From positions 25,823 through 89,822 of the IMG/VR virus record IMGVR_UViG_3300037507_005588: a stretch of DNA of 64,000 nt. One strand, 5' to 3'. Below, piece after piece: positions 23,840-30,601 of this stretch. Both the position numbers and the translations under genes were made by a program. Below the pieces are notes generated by a model that was given only the letters and a program-made list of their open reading frames with translations, was not told where the DNA came from and made no database searches. Source of the DNA: a virus. Position 1 is the stretch's first letter. Every line of letters begins with the position of its first letter.

Positions 23840-24442
23840 TTATTCAATAATATTTTTCCAAGAATCCTTTTCATAACCCCACATTTCAAAGTCTTCGGTT
23901 CTTTTTTGATAAACAATGTCCGCCAATTCTTGAGTATAATAAGAATGATATGGTTTTTTGTATTGTTCCAAATAGTTGGTTTGCCAAGGTTTTTTACCAT
24001 CTTGAATCATATCCAACAATTCTGACAATTCAGTTTGATTGTCTTTTATAAATGGTATTCGTAAAAGGTCTTGATATAAATTTTCATGTCTTACAAGATA
24101 ATCAGGTTTGGTGTTGTACCTTTTGAGGGTCCCCAATTCATGCCAATTATTATCATAATTCAAATCCAAGAATTCGTTATGGTTTCTAACGAAATCTGAA
24201 AAAGAAACCTTCTTATCTTTTGGAATGTCATCGGTACCGTTTCTTAAAATCCACCATGAGACAGTTCTTGAATAAGGATTTCTAATGTTTAATATTATCG
24301 ACCAACTTGGGTCAATAACTTCCATTCCATGACTTATTCCATAGTCAACGAAACCCAAATTGGTGGCAATCATAGATGTTGCTCTACTTGCCGTTCTTGG
24401 AGGACCCCACCAATGACATTTATATTTTTCAGAAATATACAT
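23840..24442 (-). CDS. Sulfotransferase-like protein
   Basis: 200 residues. WGPPRTASRATSMIATNLGF is a degenerate PAPS loop and IILNIRNPYSRTVSWW the 3'-phosphate motif. The tail DIVYQKRTEDFEMWGYEKDSW is the usual family ending. It is very similar in plan to the gene at 25908 (same N-terminus YxSxKYxxxW and the same tail), so the two are paralogues. It is four bases downstream of the next sulfotransferase gene on the minus strand. Confidence 0.75.
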   Translation of the reverse strand: MYISEKYKCHWWGPPRTASRATSMIATNLGFVDYGISHGMEVIDPSWSIILNIRNPYSRTVSWWILRNGTDDIPKDKKVSFSDFVRNHNEFLDLNYDNNWHELGTLKRYNTKPDYLVRHENLYQDLLRIPFIKDNQTELSELLDMIQDGKKPWQTNYLEQYKKPYHSYYTQELADIVYQKRTEDFEMWGYEKDSWKNIIE

Positions 24443-24447
24443 GTGCG

Positions 24448-25266
24448 TTAAATCTTATCGTAGTTGAAATAAATAAAATCTTTTTCAAATTTTTTATTAA
24501 TCCAATCGATGTTTTCTTTACTGATATCTTCTAATCCAAATCTTTTTTCTGAGTAGTAGTGTGAACCTATGTTTGCAGATTTGTTGATTCTTATTTTAGT
24601 ATTGTAGTTAAACATAAGATTATCAAACTCTTCTTTCAAATTCTCCAATTTGATAACATGGGGTATAACTTTCTTGTCTTTGTAATATACAAAATCATAC
24701 ATAGTGTCAGATTTTATAATAGATTCTGAAACCCAAACATTAAACTCATCTTTGGTTGGTTTATATTGACTTCTGTTTTGAAATACAAGATTGAATGGGC
24801 AATAAGTCAAACTTAAAATTCTATCATAAGGGTTTCTTACTGTGGTAAACAATACCTTGTCTTTGATTAAGTCTGGATTGTTCATAAAGTAATTTGATGG
24901 TGAATGATAACTATGGGGTGTTTCGTACCATTTTGACCACCTTACACCCCATTCATAACCAGTGTTTTCTATTGTAGACCCACCACATTTTGGGATATGG
25001 ATGTAATGTAGTTCAGTGGATTCTTCTCCTTTATGTGCGAAATAGTCTTGGACTATACGAATCTCTTTGCCAGGATACATTTTCAAAAATGAATGTCCAA
25101 CCCAAGAGGAATAAGGTTTGATTGCTGGGTTGAAGACAGTTTCATGTAAAATATCCTCACCATACATCAGATTAATTATAACCCCGTCATAATTTCTAGG
25201 AACTGTATATTTGCAATAAAATTCACCTGTTTCGCTGAAAATTTTTTCAAATGGAAGTGATTTCAT
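24448..25266 (-). CDS. Sulfotransferase family protein
   Basis: 272 residues from the ATG at 25266 (MKSLPFEKIFSET). HIPKCGGSTIENTGYEW is the PAPS 5' loop at about residues 113-129, and FTTVRNPYDRILSL the 3' motif, in the order expected for carbohydrate-type sulfotransferases. The N-terminal 100 residues are extra. It is co-oriented with the smaller paralogue at 23840. Confidence 0.8.
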   Translation of the reverse strand: MKSLPFEKIFSETGEFYCKYTVPRNYDGVIINLMYGEDILHETVFNPAIKPYSSWVGHSFLKMYPGKEIRIVQDYFAHKGEESTELHYIHIPKCGGSTIENTGYEWGVRWSKWYETPHSYHSPSNYFMNNPDLIKDKVLFTTVRNPYDRILSLTYCPFNLVFQNRSQYKPTKDEFNVWVSESIIKSDTMYDFVYYKDKKVIPHVIKLENLKEEFDNLMFNYNTKIRINKSANIGSHYYSEKRFGLEDISKENIDWINKKFEKDFIYFNYDKI

Positions 25267-25355
25267 ATTTTGTATATTGTTGATATTATAACGGAATAAA
25301 AAAGATTGTCCATAAAAATTAACCGTAGTTAGTTTGGAAATTAGAATACTTATTG

Positions 25356-25363
25356 TATCTTTG
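25356..25363 (+). promoter_or_regulatory. TATCTTTG promoter box of the Leu-Tyr tRNA block
   Basis: Box 57 bases upstream of tRNA-Leu(UAG). The leader between contains a short CGGGG/CCCCG hairpin at about 25375-25390. Confidence 0.5.
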
Positions 25364-25420
25364 TAGGGTTGAAACGGGGATAACACCCCGAAGGTCTTTG
25401 AAATGTTGGTGAAAAAAGTT

Positions 25421-25501
25421 GCCGAGGTGGTGGAATGGTAGACACGCTGGTCTTAGGAACCAGTGCTGTGAGGCGTGTGGGTTCGAGTCCCACCCTCGGT
25501 A
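25421..25501 (+). tRNA. tRNA-Leu(UAG)
   Basis: Acceptor GCCGAGG/CCTCGGT, anticodon stem CTGGT/ACCAG, loop CTTAGGA (TAG), long variable arm, T-loop TTCGAGT. Confidence 0.92.
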
Positions 25502-25507
25502 CAACTT

Positions 25508-25605
25508 GGTGTAGTAGCTCAGGAGGAATGCCCATATGACATTCCCATGGTAGAGCAGAGTCCTGAAAAAACTTGTGCCACGTGGTTCGAACCCCGTCTA
25601 CACCA
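25508..25605 (+). tRNA. Aberrant tRNA-Phe(GAA)-like gene with a hairpin inserted in the D-loop
   Basis: Acceptor GGTGTAG/CTACACC is perfect and the D-stem GCTC/GAGC is present. The D-loop, however, contains about 24 extra bases that form their own 6-bp hairpin (GGAATG 25525-25530, CATTCC 25540-25545). The anticodon loop reads CTGAAAA (GAA), but the anticodon stem GAGTC/AACTT has a mismatch next to the loop. The T-stem has one mismatch around TTCGAAC. Whether it is a functional isoacceptor, a decoy or a decaying copy is open; a normal tRNA-Phe is at 20399. Confidence 0.6.
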
Positions 25606-25611
25606 CAACCT

Positions 25612-25694
25612 TGGAAGGTGGGTGAGTGGTTAAAACCGGCAGACTGTAAATCTGCTCCCTTACGGGTACGGCGGTTCGAATCCGTCCCTTCCAA
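25612..25694 (+). tRNA. tRNA-Tyr(GUA)
   Basis: Acceptor TGGAAGG/CCTTCCA, anticodon stem GCAGA/TCTGC, loop CTGTAAA (GTA), long variable arm, T-loop TTCGAAT. Confidence 0.92.
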
Positions 25695-25753
25695 CAGCCT
25701 ATTAGGGGGTTGTTCTCGATTGTAGGTGGGATTCCTACCCCGACTATCGTGTG

Positions 25754-25909
25754 GGTTGGTAGTACAAAGCGTAGGTTGACAGACTGAGAGAGCAGTTCGC
25801 AAGGGTACACACTAAGAATTCTATTTCTCTCTAATGGTGTGTGAAGTTAGGCCATTCCGAGGTTGCTAAACGGGATTCCTGATAAAGTCAACTACTACCA
25901 ACCTTTTTT
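25754..25909 (+). ncRNA. Candidate structured RNA with a closed multi-branch fold
   Basis: GGTTGGTAGTA (25754-25764) pairs with TACTACCAACC (25893-25903), immediately followed by T6. The stem continues with GTTGAC (25775-25780) to GTCAAC (25887-25892). Inside are three local hairpins: ACTG/CAGT (25783-25796), ACACAC/GTGTGT (25807-25842) and ATTCCG/CGGGAT (25854-25876). No reading frame fits. The upstream stretch from the tRNA-Tyr end can also fold (GTAGG/CCTAC, CGAT/ATCG). I do not recognise the family: it lacks RNase P, SRP, 6S and tmRNA signatures. Confidence 0.55.
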
Positions 25910-26507
25910 ATTTCACCAATGTTTTCCAAGAATTCGGGTCATACCCGAAATTATCAAACTCCAATTTTCTTTGACGGTAAACTATATTGGCCAATTCTTG
26001 GTCATAAAATTCGTAATAAGGTCTTTTAACTTCTTCAGGATAATCGTCCATCCAAGGTACGTCACCTTGATGTAATTTATCAATTTCATTCTGTAACAAA
26101 CTAGAATTATTCTTGATAAAAGGAACGTTCATTATATCTTCAGCAAAATTCTCGTACCTGATAACTCTATCGGGCATTCGGTTAAAAATTTGTAAGTAGT
26201 AAGAAGGTCCAATTTCAGGAGGTATACCATAGGTAGGTCTATCCAACTCCAACGTATGTTCTAAAAAAGTTGGAACTGGTCTATTATTTTTTTTTCGATT
26301 TTTGTAGATTAGAATCCACATAGACGCTGCAACAGCATATGGGTTTCTTGTATTAATTATCAATTCCCAATCATTTCTTACATTAACAACCACATGATGA
26401 CCAAACAATTCATTGAAACCCAATTTATCCAAAAATTCCTTTGTCATACGACTTGCAGTTCTTGGAGGAAGTCCCCATTGAGCTTCATATTTTGGTGAGT
26501 AATACAT
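25908..26507 (-). CDS. Sulfotransferase-like protein (paralogue of 23840)
   Basis: 199 residues. LPPRTASRMTKEFLDKLGF corresponds to the PAPS loop region and LIINTRNPYAVAASMW to the 3'-phosphate motif. The tail NIVYRQRKLEFDNFGYDPNSW matches that of the gene at 23840. The stop lies at the edge of the terminator of the convergent structured RNA. Same presumed role: sulfation of a phage or host surface component. Confidence 0.72.
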   Translation of the reverse strand: MYYSPKYEAQWGLPPRTASRMTKEFLDKLGFNELFGHHVVVNVRNDWELIINTRNPYAVAASMWILIYKNRKKNNRPVPTFLEHTLELDRPTYGIPPEIGPSYYLQIFNRMPDRVIRYENFAEDIMNVPFIKNNSSLLQNEIDKLHQGDVPWMDDYPEEVKRPYYEFYDQELANIVYRQRKLEFDNFGYDPNSWKTLVK

Positions 26508-26575
26508 CCGTTTTAATTATAATTAAATTCCTTAATATTTTCGATTAGGTTATTTTGAATGATAAATTTTTTTTG

Positions 26576-26583
26576 TATATTTG
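26576..26583 (+). promoter_or_regulatory. TATATTTG promoter box
   Basis: TTTTGTATATTTG about 31 bases upstream of the small membrane protein gene at 26615. Confidence 0.55.
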
Positions 26584-26614
26584 TATATAGAAATCATTAA
26601 TTGTTGTTTGAAAC

Positions 26615-26791
26615 ATGAAGCATCTGTATTATTTTCTTTTTACCGTGATTTACATGAGTTTGTTGGGTTTTATCATCTGGATGACTCAAAATCCTTGGTG
26701 GTTATTGGGAATTTTATTGATGCCTACAGCTAGTTTCGATGACGATGACAATGACGAAGAACCAACTAAAAACTCACAACTCAATGGCTAA
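26615..26791 (+). CDS. Small membrane protein, 58 residues
   Basis: The ATG at 26615 opens a frame beginning MKHLYYFLFTVIYMSLLG with two closely spaced hydrophobic segments (about residues 4-24 and 28-41), then an acidic tail FDDDDNDEE. Its stop overlaps the ATG of the next gene (ATGGCTAA). No family is recognised; insertion in the inner membrane is likely. Confidence 0.6.
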   Translation: MKHLYYFLFTVIYMSLLGFIIWMTQNPWWLLGILLMPTASFDDDDNDEEPTKNSQLNG

Positions 26792-27428
26792 ATATCAACT
26801 CCTTGTGAACGGATACGGACTCGATGGTTCCGCTCACACCTTAACTGATGAAGAAGTTCAAACCATCCTTTCTTTCAAGGAAAAAGAGGGACATAAAACT
26901 TTGGATGAAATGTACATGGACCTTCCTGAAATTTTGGAGGATTATGACCATTATATGACAAATTATTGGGTAACAACCACAGCTATTGATTCTGAGAGAC
27001 TTCATTTCGTACTCGTTGACGAGCAGGAGAATGTGGTTTGGGACGTTAAACAAGACGAAATGGACCGTTTTATGGAAAATTTCGAATACCCCGAAAATGC
27101 TGATGACCATATAAAAGAAATTGATGCTTATCCTCATGAGGGTAAAGAAAATATTCTTTTGGTTTATGAGACTGTTAAAGGTACTATGTTCGGTTTCAAT
27201 ATTGAATCAGATGAACAACCAAAACCTTCAGACTTTGCAGTGACTGGACAATCAATGGAGACACCAAATTACGAAGAACAGTTGATTGACAAGGTTTTCT
27301 TCAAGGGTCAAGAACTTGAACGAAATTACGATGAGGAACATTTTTGGGGTAAGAGTCTTACGGTAGAACTATTCACAATGGATGACCTTGACAGTGATGA
27401 TGATTGGGATGATGATGAAGAAGAATAG
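26784..27428 (+). CDS. Conserved acidic phage protein
   Basis: 214 residues from the ATG at 26784 (MAKYQLLVNGYGLDG). The opening YQLLVNGYGLDGSAHTLTDEEVQTIL resembles a recurrent phage hypothetical protein with beta-strand rich repeats. The C-terminus is an Asp/Glu run. Translation is coupled to the small membrane protein upstream. Function unknown. Confidence 0.55.
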   Translation: MAKYQLLVNGYGLDGSAHTLTDEEVQTILSFKEKEGHKTLDEMYMDLPEILEDYDHYMTNYWVTTTAIDSERLHFVLVDEQENVVWDVKQDEMDRFMENFEYPENADDHIKEIDAYPHEGKENILLVYETVKGTMFGFNIESDEQPKPSDFAVTGQSMETPNYEEQLIDKVFFKGQELERNYDEEHFWGKSLTVELFTMDDLDSDDDWDDDEEE

Positions 27429-27433
27429 TTTTG

Positions 27434-27441
27434 TATATTTG
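27434..27441 (+). promoter_or_regulatory. TATATTTG promoter box
   Basis: Ends 14 bases before the ATG at 27456. Confidence 0.55.
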
Positions 27442-27455
27442 TTAAAATTTTAATT

Positions 27456-27947
27456 ATGGGAACTAACTATTACCGGGTACCCCAAGGACACGAAATGATT
27501 AAGCGGGAGCAAAAGCTCCGCATGCGGATTGATGAAATGGATTCAATTAATCCAGGACAAATTGAGCGGGGATTTCGTTCAATCTCAGTTGGTGAGTGGG
27601 TTTCTATTTCACCTTGGGAGGAGTTCTTGGAAGGAACCAACATCCACTTGGGTAAGCGAAGCTCTGGTTGGAAATTTCTTTGGAACTGGAACGACTCAGA
27701 ATACTACAAGACCAAAGAAGAACTCTTTGAGTTTATCCGGAGTGGTCGTGTGGTTAACGAATACGGAGAACTTATAGACCAAGAAGAGTTTATTCAAATG
27801 GCTCTTGAGTGGGGTCAGGAAGATGGATGGGACATTCAAACATACTATAAGGAACATCCTGAACACCGTACGAGTTCTCTTTCAAACAAAAAACAAGAGC
27901 AGTATCTTTATGGTCTTCGGGTTTCCACCCGTGTTGAGTTTTCATAA
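27456..27947 (+). CDS. Conserved phage protein (HLGKRSSGWKF motif)
   Basis: 163 residues. It opens MGTNYYRVP and has the segment NIHLGKRSSGWKFLWNWND, both characteristic of a small phage family of unknown role found widely in large phages; some relatives place Cys pairs before the His, absent here. Own promoter and own terminator, so a single-gene unit. Confidence 0.65.
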   Translation: MGTNYYRVPQGHEMIKREQKLRMRIDEMDSINPGQIERGFRSISVGEWVSISPWEEFLEGTNIHLGKRSSGWKFLWNWNDSEYYKTKEELFEFIRSGRVVNEYGELIDQEEFIQMALEWGQEDGWDIQTYYKEHPEHRTSSLSNKKQEQYLYGLRVSTRVEFS

Positions 27948-27960
27948 TTCTTTCTACTAC

Positions 27961-27984
27961 ACGGGGACTTCGGTCCCCGTTTTT
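27961..27984 (+). terminator. Intrinsic terminator
   Basis: ACGGGGAC, TTCG tetraloop, GTCCCCGT and T5, immediately before tRNA-Met. Confidence 0.85.
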
Positions 27985-27986
27985 AT

Positions 27987-28060
27987 GGCAAGGTAGTTCA
28001 GTTGGTCAGAACACATGATTCATAACCATGAGGTCGGGAGTTCGATTCTCCCCCTTGCTA
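27987..28060 (+). tRNA. tRNA-Met(CAU), elongator type
   Basis: Acceptor GGCAAGG/CCTTGCT, anticodon stem CATGA/CCATG region with loop TTCATAA (CAT), T-loop TTCGATT. A lysidine-type tRNA-Ile cannot be excluded. Confidence 0.88.
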
Positions 28061-28076
28061 CATCAAAAATTTTTAT

Positions 28077-28084
28077 TATATTTG
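28077..28084 (+). promoter_or_regulatory. TATATTTG promoter box
   Basis: Ends four bases before the ATG at 28089. Confidence 0.55.
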
Positions 28085-28088
28085 CACT

Positions 28089-28667
28089 ATGAAAATCAGT
28101 AGAAAAGACCTTGAATGGTTCATCAAGAATATCCGAACTCACAGTGAGGGTAAAGAACTCACCGATGAACAATTGGTAGATGAACTTGCCACCTACATGG
28201 AGAGAAATCCAAGGTGTGTGGATATTCATGGTGTCAGTGACCCTGGTAGATTCTATTACTCGACTGTCGGATATGGAGTGTTCTCTTTGTTTGGTGAGAA
28301 ATACCGAATGGGAAGAATTGAAATCTTTGATAGTCAAGACGAGTCAGGTTACGCTGTTGATGAGGGTATCTACACGATGCCATTCGTAGCTGCGAATCAG
28401 TTCGAAGACTTCATTGACTCACTTGAGACCGATTTACCAATCCATATCTCAATTGGTTCTCATGAGTGGTGTGAAAAAGAGTGTGCCAAAGCTCTCGGAT
28501 TTGAAAATCCCGATGAGATGAGGGACCCTGAAAAAATCCAAGCATTTCAAAGAAAGAAAAATGATGATTATGCGGTAGAACGTGGATTCAAAGATTTTGA
28601 TGATTTGTGGACAAATAGTAAATTCGGTGGTAAAGCACCAAGTAACTTAAAAAACGAAGAAAAATGA
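28089..28667 (+). CDS. Hypothetical protein
   Basis: 192 residues. An N-terminal helix MKISRKDLEWFIKNIRTH, a beta-rich centre (GRFYYSTVGYGVFSLFGEKYRMGRIEIFDSQDESGY), HEWCEKECAKALGFENPDEM and a charged tail. No family is recognised. Its stop overlaps the next small gene (ATGA). It is the first gene of a three-gene unit that leads straight into the RNase P RNA. Confidence 0.55.
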   Translation: MKISRKDLEWFIKNIRTHSEGKELTDEQLVDELATYMERNPRCVDIHGVSDPGRFYYSTVGYGVFSLFGEKYRMGRIEIFDSQDESGYAVDEGIYTMPFVAANQFEDFIDSLETDLPIHISIGSHEWCEKECAKALGFENPDEMRDPEKIQAFQRKKNDDYAVERGFKDFDDLWTNSKFGGKAPSNLKNEEK

Positions 28668-28783
28668 TTGTAATTGGTCTAATAGTAATTGTGCAGTTGT
28701 TTGCAATTCTAAAACAAATTGAGAAGGGGAACAACTCACCAACAAAACATCCAAAAGGAAATGAATACAATAGAAGATATTGA
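28664..28783 (+). CDS. 39-residue single-span membrane peptide
   Basis: The ATG at 28664 overlaps the previous stop by ATGA. The N-terminal MIVIGLIVIVQLFAIL is one membrane helix, followed by a basic, Asn-rich tail. The ATGA coupling at one end and a 23-base overlap with the next gene at the other support it as a real gene. Function unknown. Confidence 0.5.
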   Translation: MIVIGLIVIVQLFAILKQIEKGNNSPTKHPKGNEYNRRY

Positions 28784-29045
28784 AAAAGTAGTTAGTGGAT
28801 TCTTGATGAAGAATCACAACGAACTTGGTTTGGGTGAATTTGATTTTGTCTACAACGAAGAAGTTATGGAACACGTTCACAGTATTTGTGTGAGCATTTT
28901 GTGTACCAAACATGGTATCGGTTACCCTGGCGGAGGGTTCGTTCAAGCAGTTGTCAACAACGACTTGATGGGAGCTTTCGGTCGGGCGGACAGTATCAAC
29001 AAAAAGTACATCGGTCTATACGTAAAACTTTTATACAATTATTAA
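28761..29045 (+). CDS. Conserved small phage protein
   Basis: 94 residues from the ATG at 28761 (MNTIEDIEKVVSGF). Segment GIGYPGGGFVQAVVNNDLMGAFGRAD is typical of a phage helical protein family in which a PGGGFV turn is followed by an active-site-like ND. Its stop codon lies at the 5' end of the RNase P RNA, so the RNA probably shares its transcript. Confidence 0.6.
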   Translation: MNTIEDIEKVVSGFLMKNHNELGLGEFDFVYNEEVMEHVHSICVSILCTKHGIGYPGGGFVQAVVNNDLMGAFGRADSINKKYIGLYVKLLYNY

Positions 29046-29275
29046 CAAAGTTCTGTCGCTCCACGGAGAGGAAACTCAGGACATCTCAGCTTAAGGTGGG
29101 AGATATAAGGATTACAACTTATAATGGTCAGTTATAAGTCCACATCATTATATCATAATTACCACCGAGGATGCAACCCAAAATAGTCCATGACGGTGAG
29201 CTGGTCGGACAAGGTGGGGGCCAAAAGATTAATGACAGATTAAATACAGAATCCTGGTTATACTTTGTTGATTAA
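29044..29275 (+). ncRNA. rnpB: RNase P RNA, compact phage-encoded form
   Basis: About 230 nt. All conserved RNase P elements occur in order: GAGGAAACTCAGGAC (29068-29082; bacterial GAGGAAAGTCCGGGC), GATGCAACCCAAA (29170-29182; TGCAACAGAGA), GGTGAGCTGGTCGGACAAGG (29195-29214; GGTGAAA-GGTGCGGTAAGAG), GGGCCAAAAGATTAATGA (29218-29235; AGGCCAAATAGG) and ACAGAATCCTGG (29246-29257; ACAGAACCCGG). P2 pairs CAGGA 29077-29081 with TCCTG 29252-29256, a compensated change from CCGGG/CCCGG. P1 pairs TTAACAAAGT with ACTTTGTTGA. It is much shorter than the E. coli RNA. RNase P matures tRNA 5' ends; a tRNA-Arg starts three bases downstream, and 26 tRNAs lie in the window. Confidence 0.85.
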
Positions 29276-29277
29276 AC

Positions 29278-29349
29278 GCCCCCTTAGGCTAATGGATAAA
29301 CCACTTCACTACGGATGAAGTTTTGGGAGTTCGAATCTCTCAGGGGGTA
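29278..29349 (+). tRNA. tRNA-Arg(ACG)
   Basis: Acceptor GCCCCCT/AGGGGGT, anticodon stem CTTCA/TGAAG, loop CTACGGA (ACG), T-loop TTCGAAT. The ACG anticodon needs A-to-I editing by host TadA to read all CGN-type codons. It lies three bases after the RNase P RNA. Confidence 0.92.
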
Positions 29350-29385
29350 CTGAAAAAAAGATTTGGATATTTATAAAATCTTTCT

Positions 29386-29393
29386 TATCTTTG
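29386..29393 (+). promoter_or_regulatory. TATCTTTG promoter box of the Glu-fMet-Gly tRNA block
   Basis: Box 11 bases upstream of tRNA-Glu. Confidence 0.6.
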
Positions 29394-29404
29394 TACTATC
29401 AAAT

Positions 29405-29476
29405 GGCCCGGTCGTCTATCGGTCAGGACACGTCCCTTTCACGGATGAAAGCGGGGTTCGATTCCCCGTCGGGCTA
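29405..29476 (+). tRNA. tRNA-Glu(UUC)
   Basis: Acceptor GGCCCGG/TCGGGCT with wobble pairs, loop CTTTCAC (TTC), T-loop TTCGATT. Confidence 0.92.
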
Positions 29477-29482
29477 CAACAT

Positions 29483-29554
29483 CGCGGGGTAGAGCAGTGG
29501 TAGCTTACGAGGCTCATAACCTCGGGGTCGGAGGTTCGAATCCTCCCCCCGCAA
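29483..29554 (+). tRNA. Initiator-type tRNA-fMet(CAU)
   Basis: Acceptor CGCGGGG/CCCCGCA leaves a C1-A72 mismatch, the hallmark of bacterial initiator tRNA. Loop CTCATAA, T-loop TTCGAAT. The anticodon stem ends AGG/CCT rather than the full GGG/CCC run, a small departure from the initiator rule. Confidence 0.85.
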
Positions 29555-29558
29555 CAAA

Positions 29559-29626
29559 GTAGACCTTCAAAAGGGCCCTTCCGTCTCTGCGTGAGCGGCT
29601 TGCTGGGCCCGGGTCTACCTCTTTTT
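29559..29626 (+). terminator. Large two-stem hairpin with T5
   Basis: GTAGACC (29559-29565) pairs with GGTCTAC (29612-29618) and GGGCCC (29573-29578) with GGGCCC (29605-29610), closing a 26-base loop, then T5. It is bigger than an ordinary terminator and lies inside a tRNA operon between tRNA-fMet and tRNA-Gly. It may be an attenuator, a processing element or a tRNA remnant. Confidence 0.5.
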
Positions 29627-29628
29627 AA

Positions 29629-29701
29629 GCGAAAGTAGCTCAGTTGGTAGAGCATGACCTTGCCAAGGTCAGGGTCGCCGGTTCGAATCCGGTCTTTCGC
29701 T
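29629..29701 (+). tRNA. tRNA-Gly(GCC)
   Basis: Acceptor GCGAAAG/CTTTCGC, anticodon stem TGACC/GGTCA, loop TTGCCAA (GCC), T-loop TTCGAAT, discriminator U as in glycine tRNAs. Confidence 0.92.
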
Positions 29702-29706
29702 CGAAT

Positions 29707-29780
29707 AGTTGAGTAGCTCAGTGGTAGAGCAATCCCATTTATGGGATGTGACGCGATAGGTTCGATTCCTGCCTCAACTA
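29707..29780 (+). tRNA. tRNA-like gene with irregular anticodon arm
   Basis: Acceptor AGTTGAG/CTCAACT and D-stem GCTC/GAGC are perfect and the T-loop TTCGATT is normal. The only good anticodon stem, ATCCC/GGGAT, closes a 6-base loop ATTTAT instead of seven bases, and the variable region is then eight bases long. The anticodon cannot be assigned. Forcing a 7-base loop gives TTA (stop-reading) but destroys the stem. Either a decayed gene or a deliberately odd tRNA. Confidence 0.5.
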
Positions 29781-29795
29781 CAAACCTATTTCATA

Positions 29796-30347
29796 ATGTC
29801 AAACTTATGTGAAAATATTATCTACTATGATAATTTTCGAGTCATACCAAATGTAATTAATGAACAAGAAGTTCAAGAACTATTAAAATATTGGAATGGT
29901 ATAACAATAGGTGTTTCGGTAAATATTAATAGATGGGATGTACACTCAACTACAAAAACAAAGATACAAGCATCCAACCGTAATGTAGAAATTATTGGTA
30001 TTCCGAATAACAAATTTGTTTTTTTAACTGAAAAACTTATTGAATGTTTTTCGTGTTTTATTGAAGACCCATCTTTAGAATCTCCACACTATTTCACTTA
30101 TTATCCTGTTGGGGGTAAACACTCCAAACACAGAGATTCGGGACCTGAATTCAATCGGGACTTGGTCCTGACACTTTTTTTGAATGATGATTTCCAAGGA
30201 GGAGAATTGATAATCAATGGAGAAACTGCCCCTGTTAAAAAATATTCAGCAATTATTTACGATGGAAATTTGTTTCATGAGGTAAAAAGTGTTACCTTTG
30301 GTGAAAGATTTGTAATAACTGAATGTGCTGGTAAAAAATTGAAATAA
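29796..30347 (+). CDS. 2-oxoglutarate/Fe(II)-dependent oxygenase, P4H type
   Basis: 183 residues. TYYPVGGKHSKHRDSGPEF gives His112-x-Asp114. The LVLTLFLNDDFQGGELIING strand-turn and distal His in LFHEVKSVTFGERFVITEC complete a prolyl-4-hydroxylase-like site. The next gene starts within the stop (TAATG). One of six oxygenase-like genes in the window. Confidence 0.82.
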   Translation: MSNLCENIIYYDNFRVIPNVINEQEVQELLKYWNGITIGVSVNINRWDVHSTTKTKIQASNRNVEIIGIPNNKFVFLTEKLIECFSCFIEDPSLESPHYFTYYPVGGKHSKHRDSGPEFNRDLVLTLFLNDDFQGGELIINGETAPVKKYSAIIYDGNLFHEVKSVTFGERFVITECAGKKLK

Positions 30348-30571
30348 TGAAAGCAATCTTAGAATTTAACCTACCTGAAGACGACCACGAATTCCAAATG
30401 GCAACTGGTGGTTCTAAATTCCATTCCGTTCTTTGGGATATGGACCAATATCTTCGAGGTAAAATTAAATACGCTCCTGATAATATGAGTGATGAAGAAC
30501 TCAATGCTTTGGAACAATGTCGTAGTCAACTCCACGAGTTTATGGCAAGTTATAATGTTTCATTTGACTAA
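30347..30571 (+). CDS. Conserved small phage protein (MKAILEFNLPEDD)
   Basis: 74 residues. The sequence MKAILEFNLPEDDHEFQMA ... LWDMDQYLRGKIKYAPD is a recognisable, widespread phage small-protein family without an assigned role. Overlaps the oxygenase stop as TAATG, so co-translated with it. Confidence 0.75.
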   Translation: MKAILEFNLPEDDHEFQMATGGSKFHSVLWDMDQYLRGKIKYAPDNMSDEELNALEQCRSQLHEFMASYNVSFD

Positions 30572-30601
30572 GGAGATATCTATAGTATAATTGAAACACA
30601 T

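Noticed and set aside
25754-25909. A group I intron or RNase P RNA at this site
   Set aside because: No P7/guanosine-binding pattern, no interrupted gene on either side, and none of the RNase P conserved blocks; those blocks are found instead at 29044-29275.
29707-29780. A UAA-reading suppressor tRNA
   Set aside because: The TTA anticodon appears only if a 7-base loop is forced, which breaks three of five anticodon stem pairs. Genes in the window end normally at UAA, so stop reassignment is not supported.
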